A DNA stretch of 64,000 nucleotides, taken from positions 124,001 through 188,000 of the forward strand of contig CAZULM010000003.1 of assembly GCA_964621185.1 (NCBI GenBank). Direction: 5' to 3'. The translations under genes and the position numbers were made by a program. The notes beneath the pieces are model-generated. The model was not told the DNA's origin and ran no database searches. It saw only the letters and a program-made list of their open reading frames with translations. Positions 1 through 7,736 of the stretch are shown piece by piece; within the stretch, counting starts at the first letter, position 1; every line of letters starts with the position of its first letter. Origin of the DNA: M3007 sp964621185 (GTDB taxonomy: Bacteria > Bacteroidota > Bacteroidia > Chitinophagales > Saprospiraceae).

Positions 1-357
1 GGTGGGGTAATCGGGCAAAAACTTGGTAAGGTCGTCGTTCAGCGAGAGCTTGCCTTGTTCCACCAGCTGCAAAATAGCAACTGCCGTGAACTGCTTGGTG
101 ACGGAGCCGATGCGGAAAACATGGTCGGTGCGGAGCGGAACGCCCAGTTCCAGGTTGGCCATGCCGTACGATTTTTCGAATATGGTTTCGCCATTGCGCG
201 AAACCCGCACGGCAGCACCGGGGCCGTCAGCCTTGAAATGCTCTTTAAAAAGCTTGTCGATGCCGTCGGTGATTTTAGGGTCGAATTTTTGGCCCCTGAG
301 GCTCGACAGGGAAAGGAAAAGGCTGAATAGCAACAAAAAAATGGGAGTTGGTTTCAT
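1..357 (-). CDS. Beta-lactamase-family serine hydrolase, N-terminal part (cut by window edge)
   Basis: This reading frame enters from the left edge, so only the first 119 codons are visible. It starts with an ATG and a typical signal peptide of hydrophobic residues (about 5-20) ending near RGQ, so the protein is probably exported to the periplasm or outer membrane. Residues 85-88 are SVTK, in the context FRIGSVTKQFTA, which is the SxxK catalytic motif of the class C beta-lactamase/penicillin-binding-protein fold (PF00144). The stretch ending LNDDLTKFLPDYP is also usual for this family. In Bacteroidota such proteins are mostly esterases or D-amino-acid peptidases rather than resistance enzymes; the substrate cannot be told. 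The YxN and HxG motifs would lie outside the window. Confidence 0.85.
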   Translation of the reverse strand, partial: MKPTPIFLLLFSLFLSLSSLRGQKFDPKITDGIDKLFKEHFKADGPGAAVRVSRNGETIFEKSYGMANLELGVPLRTDHVFRIGSVTKQFTAVAILQLVEQGKLSLNDDLTKFLPDYPT

Positions 358-449
358 TGTGTAGCATTATATTTTTTGTTAAAAACAGTGTAGGCTTACC
401 GCTGATTAGAAAGGGCGCACATTTTCCTTTTCACTACAGAGTTGTATCC

Positions 450-570
450 ACCACAGAGTTGCACAGAGTTCCGCAGAGGTTCCACAGAGTAATAGCGGCT
501 TCGCCGCATTTTGAGCCCGTTTAAAAAATCTTCTGTGGAACCTCTGCGGAACTCTGTGCAACTCTGTGGT
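450..570. repeat. Palindromic CTCTGTG element, copy 1 (39-bp perfect inverted repeat)
   Basis: Positions 450-488 and 532-570 are perfect reverse complements over 39 bases. Each arm is itself a degenerate tandem array of a CACAGAGTT / CGCAGAGGTT type unit of about 9-10 nt. The 43-nt loop holds a second small hairpin, GCGGC-TTC-GCCGC at 495-507, followed by ATTTT. The element lies between the membrane protein stop (584) and the hydrolase start (357), both on the minus strand. A related element with the same central hairpin occurs at 35456-35657. Confidence 0.9.
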
Positions 571-583
571 GAATATTCTGTAT

Positions 584-1441
584 TCATAATTTTCGACCAA
601 CACCAATCCTTGAAATACCGGCATACACCATTTGCCGGATTTGGATGCGGCAGAACACAAAAACTTGTTGCAGCACAAAAACCACGAGGATCAACATGGC
701 GGAGGTCATGCCCGTGAGCGCTTCCGCGACGAAATAGCAAAGCAACAGCAACAACTGAAGGCCGATAAAACCAGCCATCAGCGCCATAAAAGAAGCCTTG
801 TTTTTTCGGAAACTGCGCCATCCCGCCCAGATACTGCCAAACGCTGAACCGCCCTTTTCCAAGTGTTGCACCCGGCTCAGCACCGACCAGACAAACAGTT
901 CTACAAAGCCGAGCAGCCACAGCGCCAGTATCAGCATGACCAACCACACGGCATATTTTTCGGACGAGAAAAATTGCAGCGAAGGCTGAAAGAACATGGC
1001 TATAGGCAAAAACAGGAGCATCGTCCACAAGCCTGCAAAGAAGAGGAACACCAAGCTTATCTTCAAAAAAGCGAAAAAATGGGCGGCGCCGTTTTTCCAG
1101 AATCCGACCCCAGACGCTTGCTCGGGGGCGTGCACACAGTACAACAAGCCCCCGTCTGTAAACACCGAAAACAGCAGCCATGCCAGCAACAGCCAGCGCA
1201 ATTGCCCGATTAAAGGGGTGATGGAAGCGCCGTGCACCTTCAAAAAATCGGTGACGACCGTGTGGTCGTAATTATGCAGCAACTTGTTGATTTCCAAGGA
1301 ATTCCCGATGGAAGCCTGCATCACGTCATATACCTGCATGCCCACCGTGAGCGCCAGGCACAGCTGTAAAAAATACACAATCCCGGCAATACGCCACTGG
1401 CGAGTGGCCACTATGATGCTGTGCCAAAAAATGCTTTTCAA
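584..1441 (-). CDS. Hypothetical polytopic membrane protein
   Basis: A 285-residue protein with about six hydrophobic segments (near residues 18-38, 75-97, 117-145, 163-187, 215-238 and 243-265), so it is an inner-membrane protein. I do not recognise a family. The start is TTG: an in-frame TAA lies five codons upstream and no ATG is available before the first membrane segment, while an AGGA sits about 9 bases upstream. It ends seven bases before the palindromic CTCTGTG element, which could influence its transcript end. It is transcribed divergently from threonine synthase. No catalytic motif was seen. Confidence 0.75.
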   Translation of the reverse strand: MKSIFWHSIIVATRQWRIAGIVYFLQLCLALTVGMQVYDVMQASIGNSLEINKLLHNYDHTVVTDFLKVHGASITPLIGQLRWLLLAWLLFSVFTDGGLLYCVHAPEQASGVGFWKNGAAHFFAFLKISLVFLFFAGLWTMLLFLPIAMFFQPSLQFFSSEKYAVWLVMLILALWLLGFVELFVWSVLSRVQHLEKGGSAFGSIWAGWRSFRKNKASFMALMAGFIGLQLLLLLCYFVAEALTGMTSAMLILVVFVLQQVFVFCRIQIRQMVYAGISRIGVGRKL

Positions 1442-1540
1442 AGTATTATCCTGTTAAATTTAGCAAGCAAAATTAGTAAAATCTGCAAAAGAACACCCTG
1501 CTGGCTCCATCTTTGCAGCGCCAAGCGCTACGTCCACATT

Positions 1541-1576
1541 ATCAAATTATCCCATTATCAAATTATCAAATTAATA
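1541..1576 (+). repeat. Start-codon-abutting 8-nt tandem repeat (ATCAAATT family), thrC leader
   Basis: Four consecutive 8-nt units, ATCAAATT, ATCCCATT, ATCAAATT and ATCAAATT (1541-1572), are followed by AATA and then the ATG of threonine synthase at 1577. The same unit in the same position precedes arfB (30614-30638) and the copper monooxygenase gene (62271-62310). Confidence 0.85.
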
Positions 1577-2863
1577 ATGCAGTACTACAGCCTCCACAAC
1601 AAAGCCCATTCGGTCAGCTTCGAAACGGCTATTGTGAACGGACTTGCCCCCGACGGCGGCTTGTATTTCCCGGAATCGATCAGGCCCTTGCCCCAATCCT
1701 TCTTTGACGAAATTGAGCAGTACAGCCACCCTGAAATCGCTTTTCAGGCAATCCGGCAGTTTGTAGGCAACGCTATTCCTGCCGCTACCCTGCGCCAAAT
1801 ACTGGAAGAGACCCTGAGCTTCGAATTTCCCCTGGTACAGCTGGGCAACAAAATATACGCCCTGGAATTGTTCCACGGCCCCACCCTGGCATTCAAGGAC
1901 GTGGGCGCCCGATTTATGTCGCGCTGCTTAGGCTATTTCAACCGGGGCAGCCAGCGCGAGGTTACCGTGCTGGTAGCCACCTCGGGCGATACCGGCAGCG
2001 CCGTCGCCAACGGCTTTTACAAGGTGCCCGGGGTGAAGGTTGTGATCCTTTACCCAAGCGGCAAGGTGAGCGCCATCCAGGAAAAACAACTTACCACCCT
2101 GGGCGAAAACATCACGGCCCTGGAAGTGGACGGGGTTTTCGACGATTGCCAGGCATGGGTAAAAAAAGCGTTCAACGACCCCAAGCTCAAGCACCTGTCG
2201 CTCAGCTCGGCCAATTCCATCAACATCGCGCGCTGGCTGCCGCAGATGTTTTACTATTTTTTTGCATATCAAGCCTTCAAAAAGCAACAAATGCCCCTGG
2301 TTATCGCTTGTCCCAGCGGCAATTTCGGGAATATCTGCGCCGGCATGTTGGCCCAAAAACTGGGTTTGCCCATCCGGCATTTTATTGCGGCGCAAAACGC
2401 CAACAACACCGTGCACCGCTACTTGGAAACTGGGAAATACGCACCATTGCCCACCATTCCTACCTTGGCCAACGCCATGGACGTGAGCGACCCGAGCAAT
2501 TGGGTACGTATCCTCGAGTTGTGCGGCAACGACAGCGACTTGCTGCACCGCCTGCTGTCGAGCTACAGCTTTTCCGACCAGCAGAACCTTGAAATACTGA
2601 AAAAAATACACACGCAGTTCGGTTACATCGCCGATCCGCACGGCGCTTTGGGCTTTGAAGCCCTGCGGCAATACCTAGAAAGCAGCCCAGACAATATTGG
2701 CGTGTTTTTAGAGACTGCGCACCCCATAAAATTTGTTGACACGATCGAGCGTGCATTAGGCATCACTCCGGCCATACCCGCCGAAATCGCGGCGGTGATG
2801 CAGGGGGAAAAGCGCGCTGTGCGCATATCGAGCTATGCCGGATTGGTGGAGGTTTTGGGCTAG
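1577..2863 (+). CDS. thrC: Threonine synthase
   Basis: This PLP enzyme converts O-phospho-L-homoserine to L-threonine, the last step of threonine synthesis in the cytoplasm. The product is 428 residues, normal for the family. It opens with YYSLHNKAHSVSFETAIVNG and the usual APDGGLYFPE segment; the PLP lysine is K107 in FHGPTLAFKDVGARF; SGDTGSA and the phosphate-binding loop ACPSGNFGN follow. A longer frame runs upstream, but the ATG at 1577 matches the family N terminus and lies directly after an 8-nt tandem repeat. No other threonine genes are adjacent. It converges on the response regulator gene with only 14 bases between the stops. Confidence 0.96.
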   Translation: MQYYSLHNKAHSVSFETAIVNGLAPDGGLYFPESIRPLPQSFFDEIEQYSHPEIAFQAIRQFVGNAIPAATLRQILEETLSFEFPLVQLGNKIYALELFHGPTLAFKDVGARFMSRCLGYFNRGSQREVTVLVATSGDTGSAVANGFYKVPGVKVVILYPSGKVSAIQEKQLTTLGENITALEVDGVFDDCQAWVKKAFNDPKLKHLSLSSANSINIARWLPQMFYYFFAYQAFKKQQMPLVIACPSGNFGNICAGMLAQKLGLPIRHFIAAQNANNTVHRYLETGKYAPLPTIPTLANAMDVSDPSNWVRILELCGNDSDLLHRLLSSYSFSDQQNLEILKKIHTQFGYIADPHGALGFEALRQYLESSPDNIGVFLETAHPIKFVDTIERALGITPAIPAEIAAVMQGEKRAVRISSYAGLVEVLG

Positions 2864-2880
2864 TGCCCCGTCCGGCACTA
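2861..2880. terminator. Small inverted repeat spanning two convergent stop codons
   Basis: TAGTGCC (2861-2867) and GGCACTA (2874-2880) form a 7-bp stem with a 6-nt loop. The stem contains the stop codons of both thrC and the convergent response regulator. There is no clear T-tract, so its role as a bidirectional terminator is uncertain. Confidence 0.4.
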
Positions 2881-3543
2881 TGGTATAAACTCCAACAGGT
2901 TGTTGCGCACCGCATAAATGACCAGGCCGGCCGTATTGCGGGAGCCTGTTTTTTCCAGCAGGTTGTTGCGGTGGCCGTCAACGGTTCGGACGCTCAGAAA
3001 AAGCTTGTCGGCGATTTCCTGGGTGGTGTATTCCTGGCAGATATATTCCAATATTTCCCGCTCCCTGGGGGTGAGGGGGCTTTCGGGGTTGTAGGATTTT
3101 TCCTGTTTTTGGTTCATGCCCGTGTGAATGGCACGGAGCACCGATTCGTTGAAGTAGAACCCTTTTTTCTCAACAGCTTTTACGGCATTGACAACTTCCG
3201 AAAGCTCTGAATTTTTGACGAGATAACCGTTGACGCCTTCCGCCACCATGTGCACGATATGCCGTTCTTCGCTGTGCACGGAAAGGATGATGATCTTGAT
3301 GTCGGGGAAGAGCTTTTTGAGCTGGCGAGTGGTGTCGAGCCCGTTCATGACAGGCATGGTAAGGTCGAGCAGCACGACATTGGGGGTTGGGCTCGCGGTG
3401 TAAAGCCTTTCGAGGAGTTCTGCGCCATTGGCAGCTTCCACATTGACTTTTATCCCTTCATAGCCATTCAAAAGCGATACCAGGCACTCCCTGAACAAAC
3501 TCTGGTCTTCGGCGATGCCCACAAAAATAGTGTCGTTGCTCAT
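2878..3543 (-). CDS. NarL/FixJ-type response regulator
   Basis: A 221-residue response regulator. The receiver domain has the acidic pair at residues 12-13, the phospho-acceptor D60 in VVLLDLTMP and a K near 110 in VNGYLVKNSE. The C-terminal LuxR-type helix-turn-helix (about residues 155-215) contains LTPREREILEYI and TTQEIADKLFLSVRTVDGHR. It should act as a DNA-binding transcription regulator switched by the kinase encoded immediately upstream, whose frame overlaps it by four bases (stop and start share ATGA). The regulated genes cannot be told. Confidence 0.93.
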   Translation of the reverse strand: MSNDTIFVGIAEDQSLFRECLVSLLNGYEGIKVNVEAANGAELLERLYTASPTPNVVLLDLTMPVMNGLDTTRQLKKLFPDIKIIILSVHSEERHIVHMVAEGVNGYLVKNSELSEVVNAVKAVEKKGFYFNESVLRAIHTGMNQKQEKSYNPESPLTPREREILEYICQEYTTQEIADKLFLSVRTVDGHRNNLLEKTGSRNTAGLVIYAVRNNLLEFIP

Positions 3544-4325
3544 AGTTGATGAAGCTCCTGGGGGACTGTAACGATTGTTTTCAAGCCTTTACCCGGAGCG
3601 CTTTGCCAATCGATTTTTGCCTGTATATGGTTGGCGCGCGCTTCAATGTTTTTCAAGCCCAAACCTTTGCTTTCTTTCAAAATAGCCAGGTCGAACCCTT
3701 TTCCATTGTCTTCGTACCGAAAACAGACAGCATTTTCCGAGCGCGTCAAAGATAGGGCAATTTTGGTTGCTGCTGAATGTCGTATGGCGTTATTGATTAA
3801 TTCTTGTGCCATGCGGTAAATGCCCAGCTCTGCCTTTTTTTCGAGGCGCGGAAAATCGGCAGGAGCATCGAACTCGACCTCAAGCCCTGGGCTGTTGTTT
3901 TTCTTGCACAGGCTCTCCAGGGCATCGGCAAGCCCGAACATTTCGAGGCCCGGGGGGGTCATCGCATGGGAAATCCGCCGCACAGAACTGATACCGGTAT
4001 CGATAATATCGCGGCTTTCGGCAATCAATGCCCCGTTTTGCCCAGCCTGGTCCAATTGGTTGACTTTCAATTTCAATGTGGAAAAGATGCCGCCCAGCTC
4101 GTCGTGCAAATCGGTGGCGATCCGATGCCTTTCTGCTTCCACCTGTTCAATGTTGCTGTGCAGCAGGTCTTGTTGGTAGCTTGTTTTCAGTTCGCTGAGC
4201 TGAAGCTGCTGTTGCAGCATTTTCCTTTGGTAAAAAAAGAAAAAAACGACAACCGCCCCGGCCAATAGCGCCAGGGTAAGCATGCCGACAAAAAGAAAAA
4301 GGTAAACCTCTACTTGGCCTTCCAT
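3540..4325 (-). CDS. Sensor histidine kinase, HisKA_3 / NarX-like type
   Basis: A 261-residue kinase with one N-terminal membrane segment (about 8-31), a coiled-coil linker, and the HisKA_3 dimerisation motif ERHRIATDLHDELGG with phospho-acceptor H74. The ATPase domain shows the N box (AQELINNAIRHS) and G boxes (YEDNGKGFD, GLGLKNIEARA). There is no sizeable periplasmic sensor domain, so the signal may be sensed within the membrane or through a partner. The obvious partner is the multi-pass membrane protein encoded just upstream, whose frame overlaps this one by 16 bases. It should phosphorylate the adjacent NarL-type regulator. Confidence 0.93.
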   Translation of the reverse strand: MEGQVEVYLFLFVGMLTLALLAGAVVVFFFFYQRKMLQQQLQLSELKTSYQQDLLHSNIEQVEAERHRIATDLHDELGGIFSTLKLKVNQLDQAGQNGALIAESRDIIDTGISSVRRISHAMTPPGLEMFGLADALESLCKKNNSPGLEVEFDAPADFPRLEKKAELGIYRMAQELINNAIRHSAATKIALSLTRSENAVCFRYEDNGKGFDLAILKESKGLGLKNIEARANHIQAKIDWQSAPGKGLKTIVTVPQELHQL

Positions 4326-4948
4326 AGTGCGACAGTGATGAGCGTGTACAGCAACATGCTAAACATTGCATGAAAAGCCCAAATGTACATGCTCAAAACT
4401 TGATTGATGGCAATAATGTAGTTGCTGAATGCAAATAACAGCACCCCGCCGGAAAAATAGAGCAAAAACCCGGTGTTTGCCCAAAACACCGGGTCTTGAC
4501 CCAATTGTTGGATTTTCATTTCCGTGAGCGTTTTGTAGCACCACAACAGGCACAGAACGATCACCGAAACACCTTCTAAGCTGCGGGCATAGGTGTTGAA
4601 GGTACGGATGTCCTGCAAAAAAATGCTGTTGAGCAGGGCCGCTAGCAAAAAAGCCGCGGCAGCCCAAACAAAGACTTTTTTAGGGATAAAACCTGCCAGT
4701 GTAAAACTGAAAAAACGCAATATTATGCCAAACTCCAGCGGGGTGAACAGGTGCAGCACCCAAAGGTTGTTCTGGCCTCTTTGCTTTAGGTACGAAGCTA
4801 TAAATTGTATGCCGGCGCCCAAAAACACATAATACGCTATATTCTTCATGGCCTGGTTCAAAAACCGAAACCGGAGAATTGCGAGCAACAGCGGGATCGC
4901 TACAAAATATGTTCCCGCGGTCATGATTAGTTTGGGCAATGCCACCAT
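4310..4948 (-). CDS. Hypothetical multi-pass membrane protein, first gene of the two-component operon
   Basis: A 212-residue hydrophobic protein with about six to seven membrane segments and short loops, ending LITVALWKAK. It overlaps the histidine kinase gene by 16 bases and is the first of three overlapping frames, so the three are almost certainly one transcript and translationally coupled. Because the kinase has no input domain of its own, this protein is a reasonable candidate for the sensory partner; that is inference from context only. No named family was recognised. Confidence 0.8.
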   Translation of the reverse strand: MVALPKLIMTAGTYFVAIPLLLAILRFRFLNQAMKNIAYYVFLGAGIQFIASYLKQRGQNNLWVLHLFTPLEFGIILRFFSFTLAGFIPKKVFVWAAAAFLLAALLNSIFLQDIRTFNTYARSLEGVSVIVLCLLWCYKTLTEMKIQQLGQDPVFWANTGFLLYFSGGVLLFAFSNYIIAINQVLSMYIWAFHAMFSMLLYTLITVALWKAK

Positions 4949-4961
4949 GATGCATCAATGG

Positions 4962-5297
4962 TTAGGGCATGTTGCCCGTGTACAAAGGGCTGTTCGTATC
5001 GCATGTAGGGGGGCATGGGTCACAAAAATCATAAGTCCCGCTGATTTGCTGCCCCTTTACTGTTGGGTTGATGATGTCGTTCCCGTTGGCGTCCACGGCG
5101 ACCAAGGCTAATTTTTCCACCCCGTTGTCGAGCCCAAAATAGAGCCGGATCGAATTGGTGCCGGCCTCTTGCAGCATGTCGTTTATCTCGTCAACGTTGA
5201 TCTTGAAGGCTTTGATGGAGTTGGCGTTGGCGTTGCGCCAGGCCGTCGTCCAGTTTACAGCGGTTTGCAAGGGGATCAGATAAGGGCTCTGTGGCAT
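4962..5297 (-). CDS. Small hypothetical protein, Bacteroidota type
   Basis: A 111-residue soluble protein beginning MPQSPYLIPLQTAVNWTTAW and ending in a cysteine-containing tail (FCDPCPPTCDTNSPLY). Small proteins with this layout (a TAxxWTxxWR start, a middle resembling VAVDANGNDI, and a CPxxCD tail) are, as I recall, common in Bacteroidota, but their function is unknown. It has no signal peptide. It lies 13 bases upstream of the membrane protein gene on the same strand and may be the first gene of that operon. The three or four cysteines near the C terminus could bind metal or form disulfides. Confidence 0.75.
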   Translation of the reverse strand: MPQSPYLIPLQTAVNWTTAWRNANANSIKAFKINVDEINDMLQEAGTNSIRLYFGLDNGVEKLALVAVDANGNDIINPTVKGQQISGTYDFCDPCPPTCDTNSPLYTGNMP

Positions 5298-5736
5298 AAT
5301 GAACTGTTTTTAATTGAAAAATGGTTGATAGATGCTTCAAATGTATGTGAGAATGGCTTTTTGTTGCCTTGCGCAAATCTGTTTTTTTTCAAAACAGGTA
5401 TTTTTACGGGGTAGCCTAGGTAAGAATACGCATTTTGGTAAACACGCATTATTGCGCTTGCCCAAAACCGGTGCATACAAGCACCTTTGCAACATCGGTT
5501 TCCTACAAGAAAAGCCGCATCCACAGCGCGGTCATTCGAGTTCTGACAGATCATTTCGGGGTTGAGACGCCATTTGAGCGCGCCCCCCGCAAACAACCAA
5601 AGATATTTAATGGAAGGAAGATTTATAAGGGGGCGATGCAACATTGGCCCCCTTATTTTATTGGATTTTTTCATTAAATGCCCAAAAAATATTATTTTTG
5701 GCAAAACCATCTTTTTTCATTCAAAATAATAACGTT
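5298..5736. other. Divergent intergenic region with a hairpin
   Basis: This 439-base gap separates two divergently transcribed genes. I see no convincing gene. It contains a strong hairpin (TAAGGGGGC 5626-5634 with GCCCCCTTA 5647-5655, then a T-rich stretch) about 80 bases before the first tail-collar gene. A -7-like element TATTTTTG lies at 5693-5700, 36 bases before the start at 5737. Confidence 0.6.
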
Positions 5737-6282
5737 ATGGAACCTTTCATTGGTCAAATCATGGTCGTAGGCTTCAACTTCGCCCCGCGTGGCTGGGCAA
5801 TGTGCCAAGGCCAGCTTTTACCCATCTCCCAGAATACCGCCCTTTTTTCGCTGCTCGGCACCATCTACGGAGGTGATGGCAGAACCACCTTTGCATTGCC
5901 CGACTTGCGCGGCCGTGCAGCCATCGGCATGGGGCAAGGACCTGGCTTGAGCAACCACCCGATAGGACAGGTGAGCGGCTCCGAGCAAGTGACGCTCAAC
6001 ACCAACCAAATTCCATCCCATACCCATGCCCTGCAACTGAGCGCAGCCGTGCAGGTGTCCACTTCCAACCCAAATTCCGACGAAGCAGCCGGTGGCTTTT
6101 TGACGAATACCTCCAACAATTTTTATGCGACGGCGGGCACTGCCGGCAACAACCTTGGCGGCGTTTCGGCCAGCGGCACCGCTGCCAATACCGGTGGCAA
6201 CCAACCTTTCTCCATCATGCAGCCTTATTTGGCCATGAATTATGTGATCGCCTTGGTAGGTATATTCCCGTCGAGAAATTGA
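5737..6282 (+). CDS. Tail-collar domain protein (microcystin-dependent-protein type), copy 1
   Basis: A 181-residue protein of the phage tail collar family (PF07484). It shows the standard pattern: GQIMVVGFNFAPRGWAMCQGQ, then TALFSLLGTIYGGDGRTTFALPDLRGR, then GMGQGPGLS, ending in MQPYLAMNYVIALVGIFPSRN. I chose the ATG at 5737 because the neighbouring copy starts at the equivalent residue. In phages this domain is part of tail fibres; stand-alone tandem versions in Bacteroidota have no proven role. No phage genes are nearby, so this is not obviously a prophage remnant. The paralogue starts 64 bases downstream. Confidence 0.9.
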   Translation: MEPFIGQIMVVGFNFAPRGWAMCQGQLLPISQNTALFSLLGTIYGGDGRTTFALPDLRGRAAIGMGQGPGLSNHPIGQVSGSEQVTLNTNQIPSHTHALQLSAAVQVSTSNPNSDEAAGGFLTNTSNNFYATAGTAGNNLGGVSASGTAANTGGNQPFSIMQPYLAMNYVIALVGIFPSRN

Positions 6283-6346
6283 TCTACGGAAGGCCAACCT
6301 TAAAAAACTGATAAAACAGTCTTTTACACTCTAAAATCATTTCAAT

Positions 6347-6892
6347 ATGGATGTCCTTCTCGGATCAATAATGACTGTTGGCTTCAATTTCGCGCCGCGC
6401 GGTTTCGCCATATGCGAAGGCCAACTGTTATCCATTGCCTCAAATACAGCACTATTTTCACTGCTTGGAACCATTTACGGTGGCGATGGCAGGACTACTT
6501 TTGCCCTGCCTGACTTGCGCGGCAGAGTTCCCATCGGCATGGGGCAAGGCCCCGGCTTGAGCAACCATTCCCAAGGCGAGCGGGGCGGTAATGAAACGCA
6601 AACGCTCAATGTAAATCAGCTGCCCTCGCATAACCATGTCCTTCAATTGAGCGCGGCTGTGCAGGTTTCTACCTCCAACCCAAATTCTGACGAAGCTGCA
6701 GGCGGCTTTTTGACCAACACCTCCAACAATTTCTACGCAACTGCCGGCACTGCAGGTAACAACCTTGGCGGTGTTTCGGCCAGCGGCACCGCTGCCAATA
6801 CCGGTGGGGGACAGTCTTTCCCCATTATGCAGCCATACCTGGTGATCAATTATGTCATTGCGCTTGAAGGTATTTTCCCTTCCAGGAATTGA
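6347..6892 (+). CDS. Tail-collar domain protein, copy 2
   Basis: The same length (181 residues) as the preceding gene and clearly its tandem duplicate. The two proteins are identical over about 56 residues in the second half (from LQLSAAVQVSTSN to ASGTAANTGG), although many codons there differ synonymously. The N-terminal collar halves have diverged more (for example FAICEGQLLSIASN against WAMCQGQLLPISQN). The pair is probably one transcript that ends at the hairpin at 6917-6956. Function unknown; a fibre-like or surface-adhesive role is a guess from the fold. Confidence 0.9.
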   Translation: MDVLLGSIMTVGFNFAPRGFAICEGQLLSIASNTALFSLLGTIYGGDGRTTFALPDLRGRVPIGMGQGPGLSNHSQGERGGNETQTLNVNQLPSHNHVLQLSAAVQVSTSNPNSDEAAGGFLTNTSNNFYATAGTAGNNLGGVSASGTAANTGGGQSFPIMQPYLVINYVIALEGIFPSRN

Positions 6893-6916
6893 CGGATTAA
6901 ATGCAACAATGTAACT

Positions 6917-6956
6917 AAAAAAGGCATCCTGCATGATGTAGGGTGCCTTTTTCTTT
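6917..6956 (+). terminator. Rho-independent terminator of the tail-collar pair
   Basis: GGCATCCT (6923-6930) pairs with AGGGTGCC (6940-6947) with one G-T pair. The stem is flanked by an A-run on the left and TTTTTCTTTT on the right. It lies 25 bases after the second tail-collar stop and may also serve the convergent SDR gene. Confidence 0.8.
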
Positions 6957-6978
6957 TAACCACAATTTATGCATAGCC

Positions 6979-7734
6979 TCAACTGTTCATCACCGCCCCG
7001 CCATTCATATCCACGGCTTGCCCGGTCATGGAAACTTGTTTCAGGAGAAAAGACACCAGGCCGGCAATTTCCCAAGCAGCGCTCATCTTTTTCAGCGGTA
7101 CGCTTTCCATGGCAATCTTGAAAAATGCCTCTTTGGTAATGCCGATGCCGTCGGCTATGCCCTGCAAACCTTGCTGTGCCATGTCGGTATCGACCCAGCC
7201 GGGGCATATTGCGTTCACCAGTATATTTTCGGGCGCATATTCTACCGCCCAGGAGCGCATCAGGCCCAACAAGCCTGCTTTAGAAGCGCAATAAGCGCTG
7301 TAATTGGCCACGCCTAAGCGCGCCAGCACGGAAGAGGTGATCACGATGTGTTTGTACTTGTTTTTGCTGCGCCGCAATGCAGGCAGAAAATATTGCACCG
7401 TGTAATACGTGCCTGTCAGGTTGGTGTCTAATATCTCCTGCCAGCGGTCGCCTTCCCCAAACTTGTTCTCCCCGCCGATGCCTGCGTTGGCGACGATGCC
7501 GTCCAATACCAGGCTGGGGAAAGAAGCCACGGCAGCATTCATTTGGCCACCGTTTTTTATATCAGCCACCACAATCTGGTGCTTGCCAGGTTTTAGCCCC
7601 GCCATTGTTTTCTCCAGCCTGGCTTTGTCCCTGCCCAGTAAATAGCAACAATGCCCCTGATCGGCCAATGCCTCAGCGATGGCCCGGCCAATGCCGCTGC
7701 CGGCGCCTGTTATGAGGTATGATAAAGGTTGCAT
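6979..7734 (-). CDS. Short-chain dehydrogenase/reductase (SDR), FabG-like
   Basis: A 251-residue classical SDR. The nucleotide-binding TGAGSGIG lies at residues 10-17, NAG at 83-85, the catalytic serine is at 134/135 (ITSSV), and YCASK gives Y148 and K152; PGWVDTDM follows. It should be an NAD(P)H-dependent oxidoreductase in the cytoplasm; the substrate is not evident. The frame extends upstream, but the ATG at 7734 gives the correct SDR N terminus and lies only two bases after the citrate synthase stop, so the two form an operon. Confidence 0.92.
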   Translation of the reverse strand: MQPLSYLITGAGSGIGRAIAEALADQGHCCYLLGRDKARLEKTMAGLKPGKHQIVVADIKNGGQMNAAVASFPSLVLDGIVANAGIGGENKFGEGDRWQEILDTNLTGTYYTVQYFLPALRRSKNKYKHIVITSSVLARLGVANYSAYCASKAGLLGLMRSWAVEYAPENILVNAICPGWVDTDMAQQGLQGIADGIGITKEAFFKIAMESVPLKKMSAAWEIAGLVSFLLKQVSMTGQAVDMNGGAVMNS

Positions 7735-7736
7735 CG

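Noticed and set aside
1..357. Antibiotic-resistance beta-lactamase
   Set aside because: Only the SxxK motif region is visible and the N terminus resembles general serine hydrolases of this fold; a resistance role cannot be supported.
5737..6892. Tail-collar genes as evidence for a prophage
   Set aside because: No capsid, portal, terminase, tail or integrase gene is nearby, and both flanks are ordinary chromosomal genes. Stand-alone collar clusters are common in Bacteroidota.
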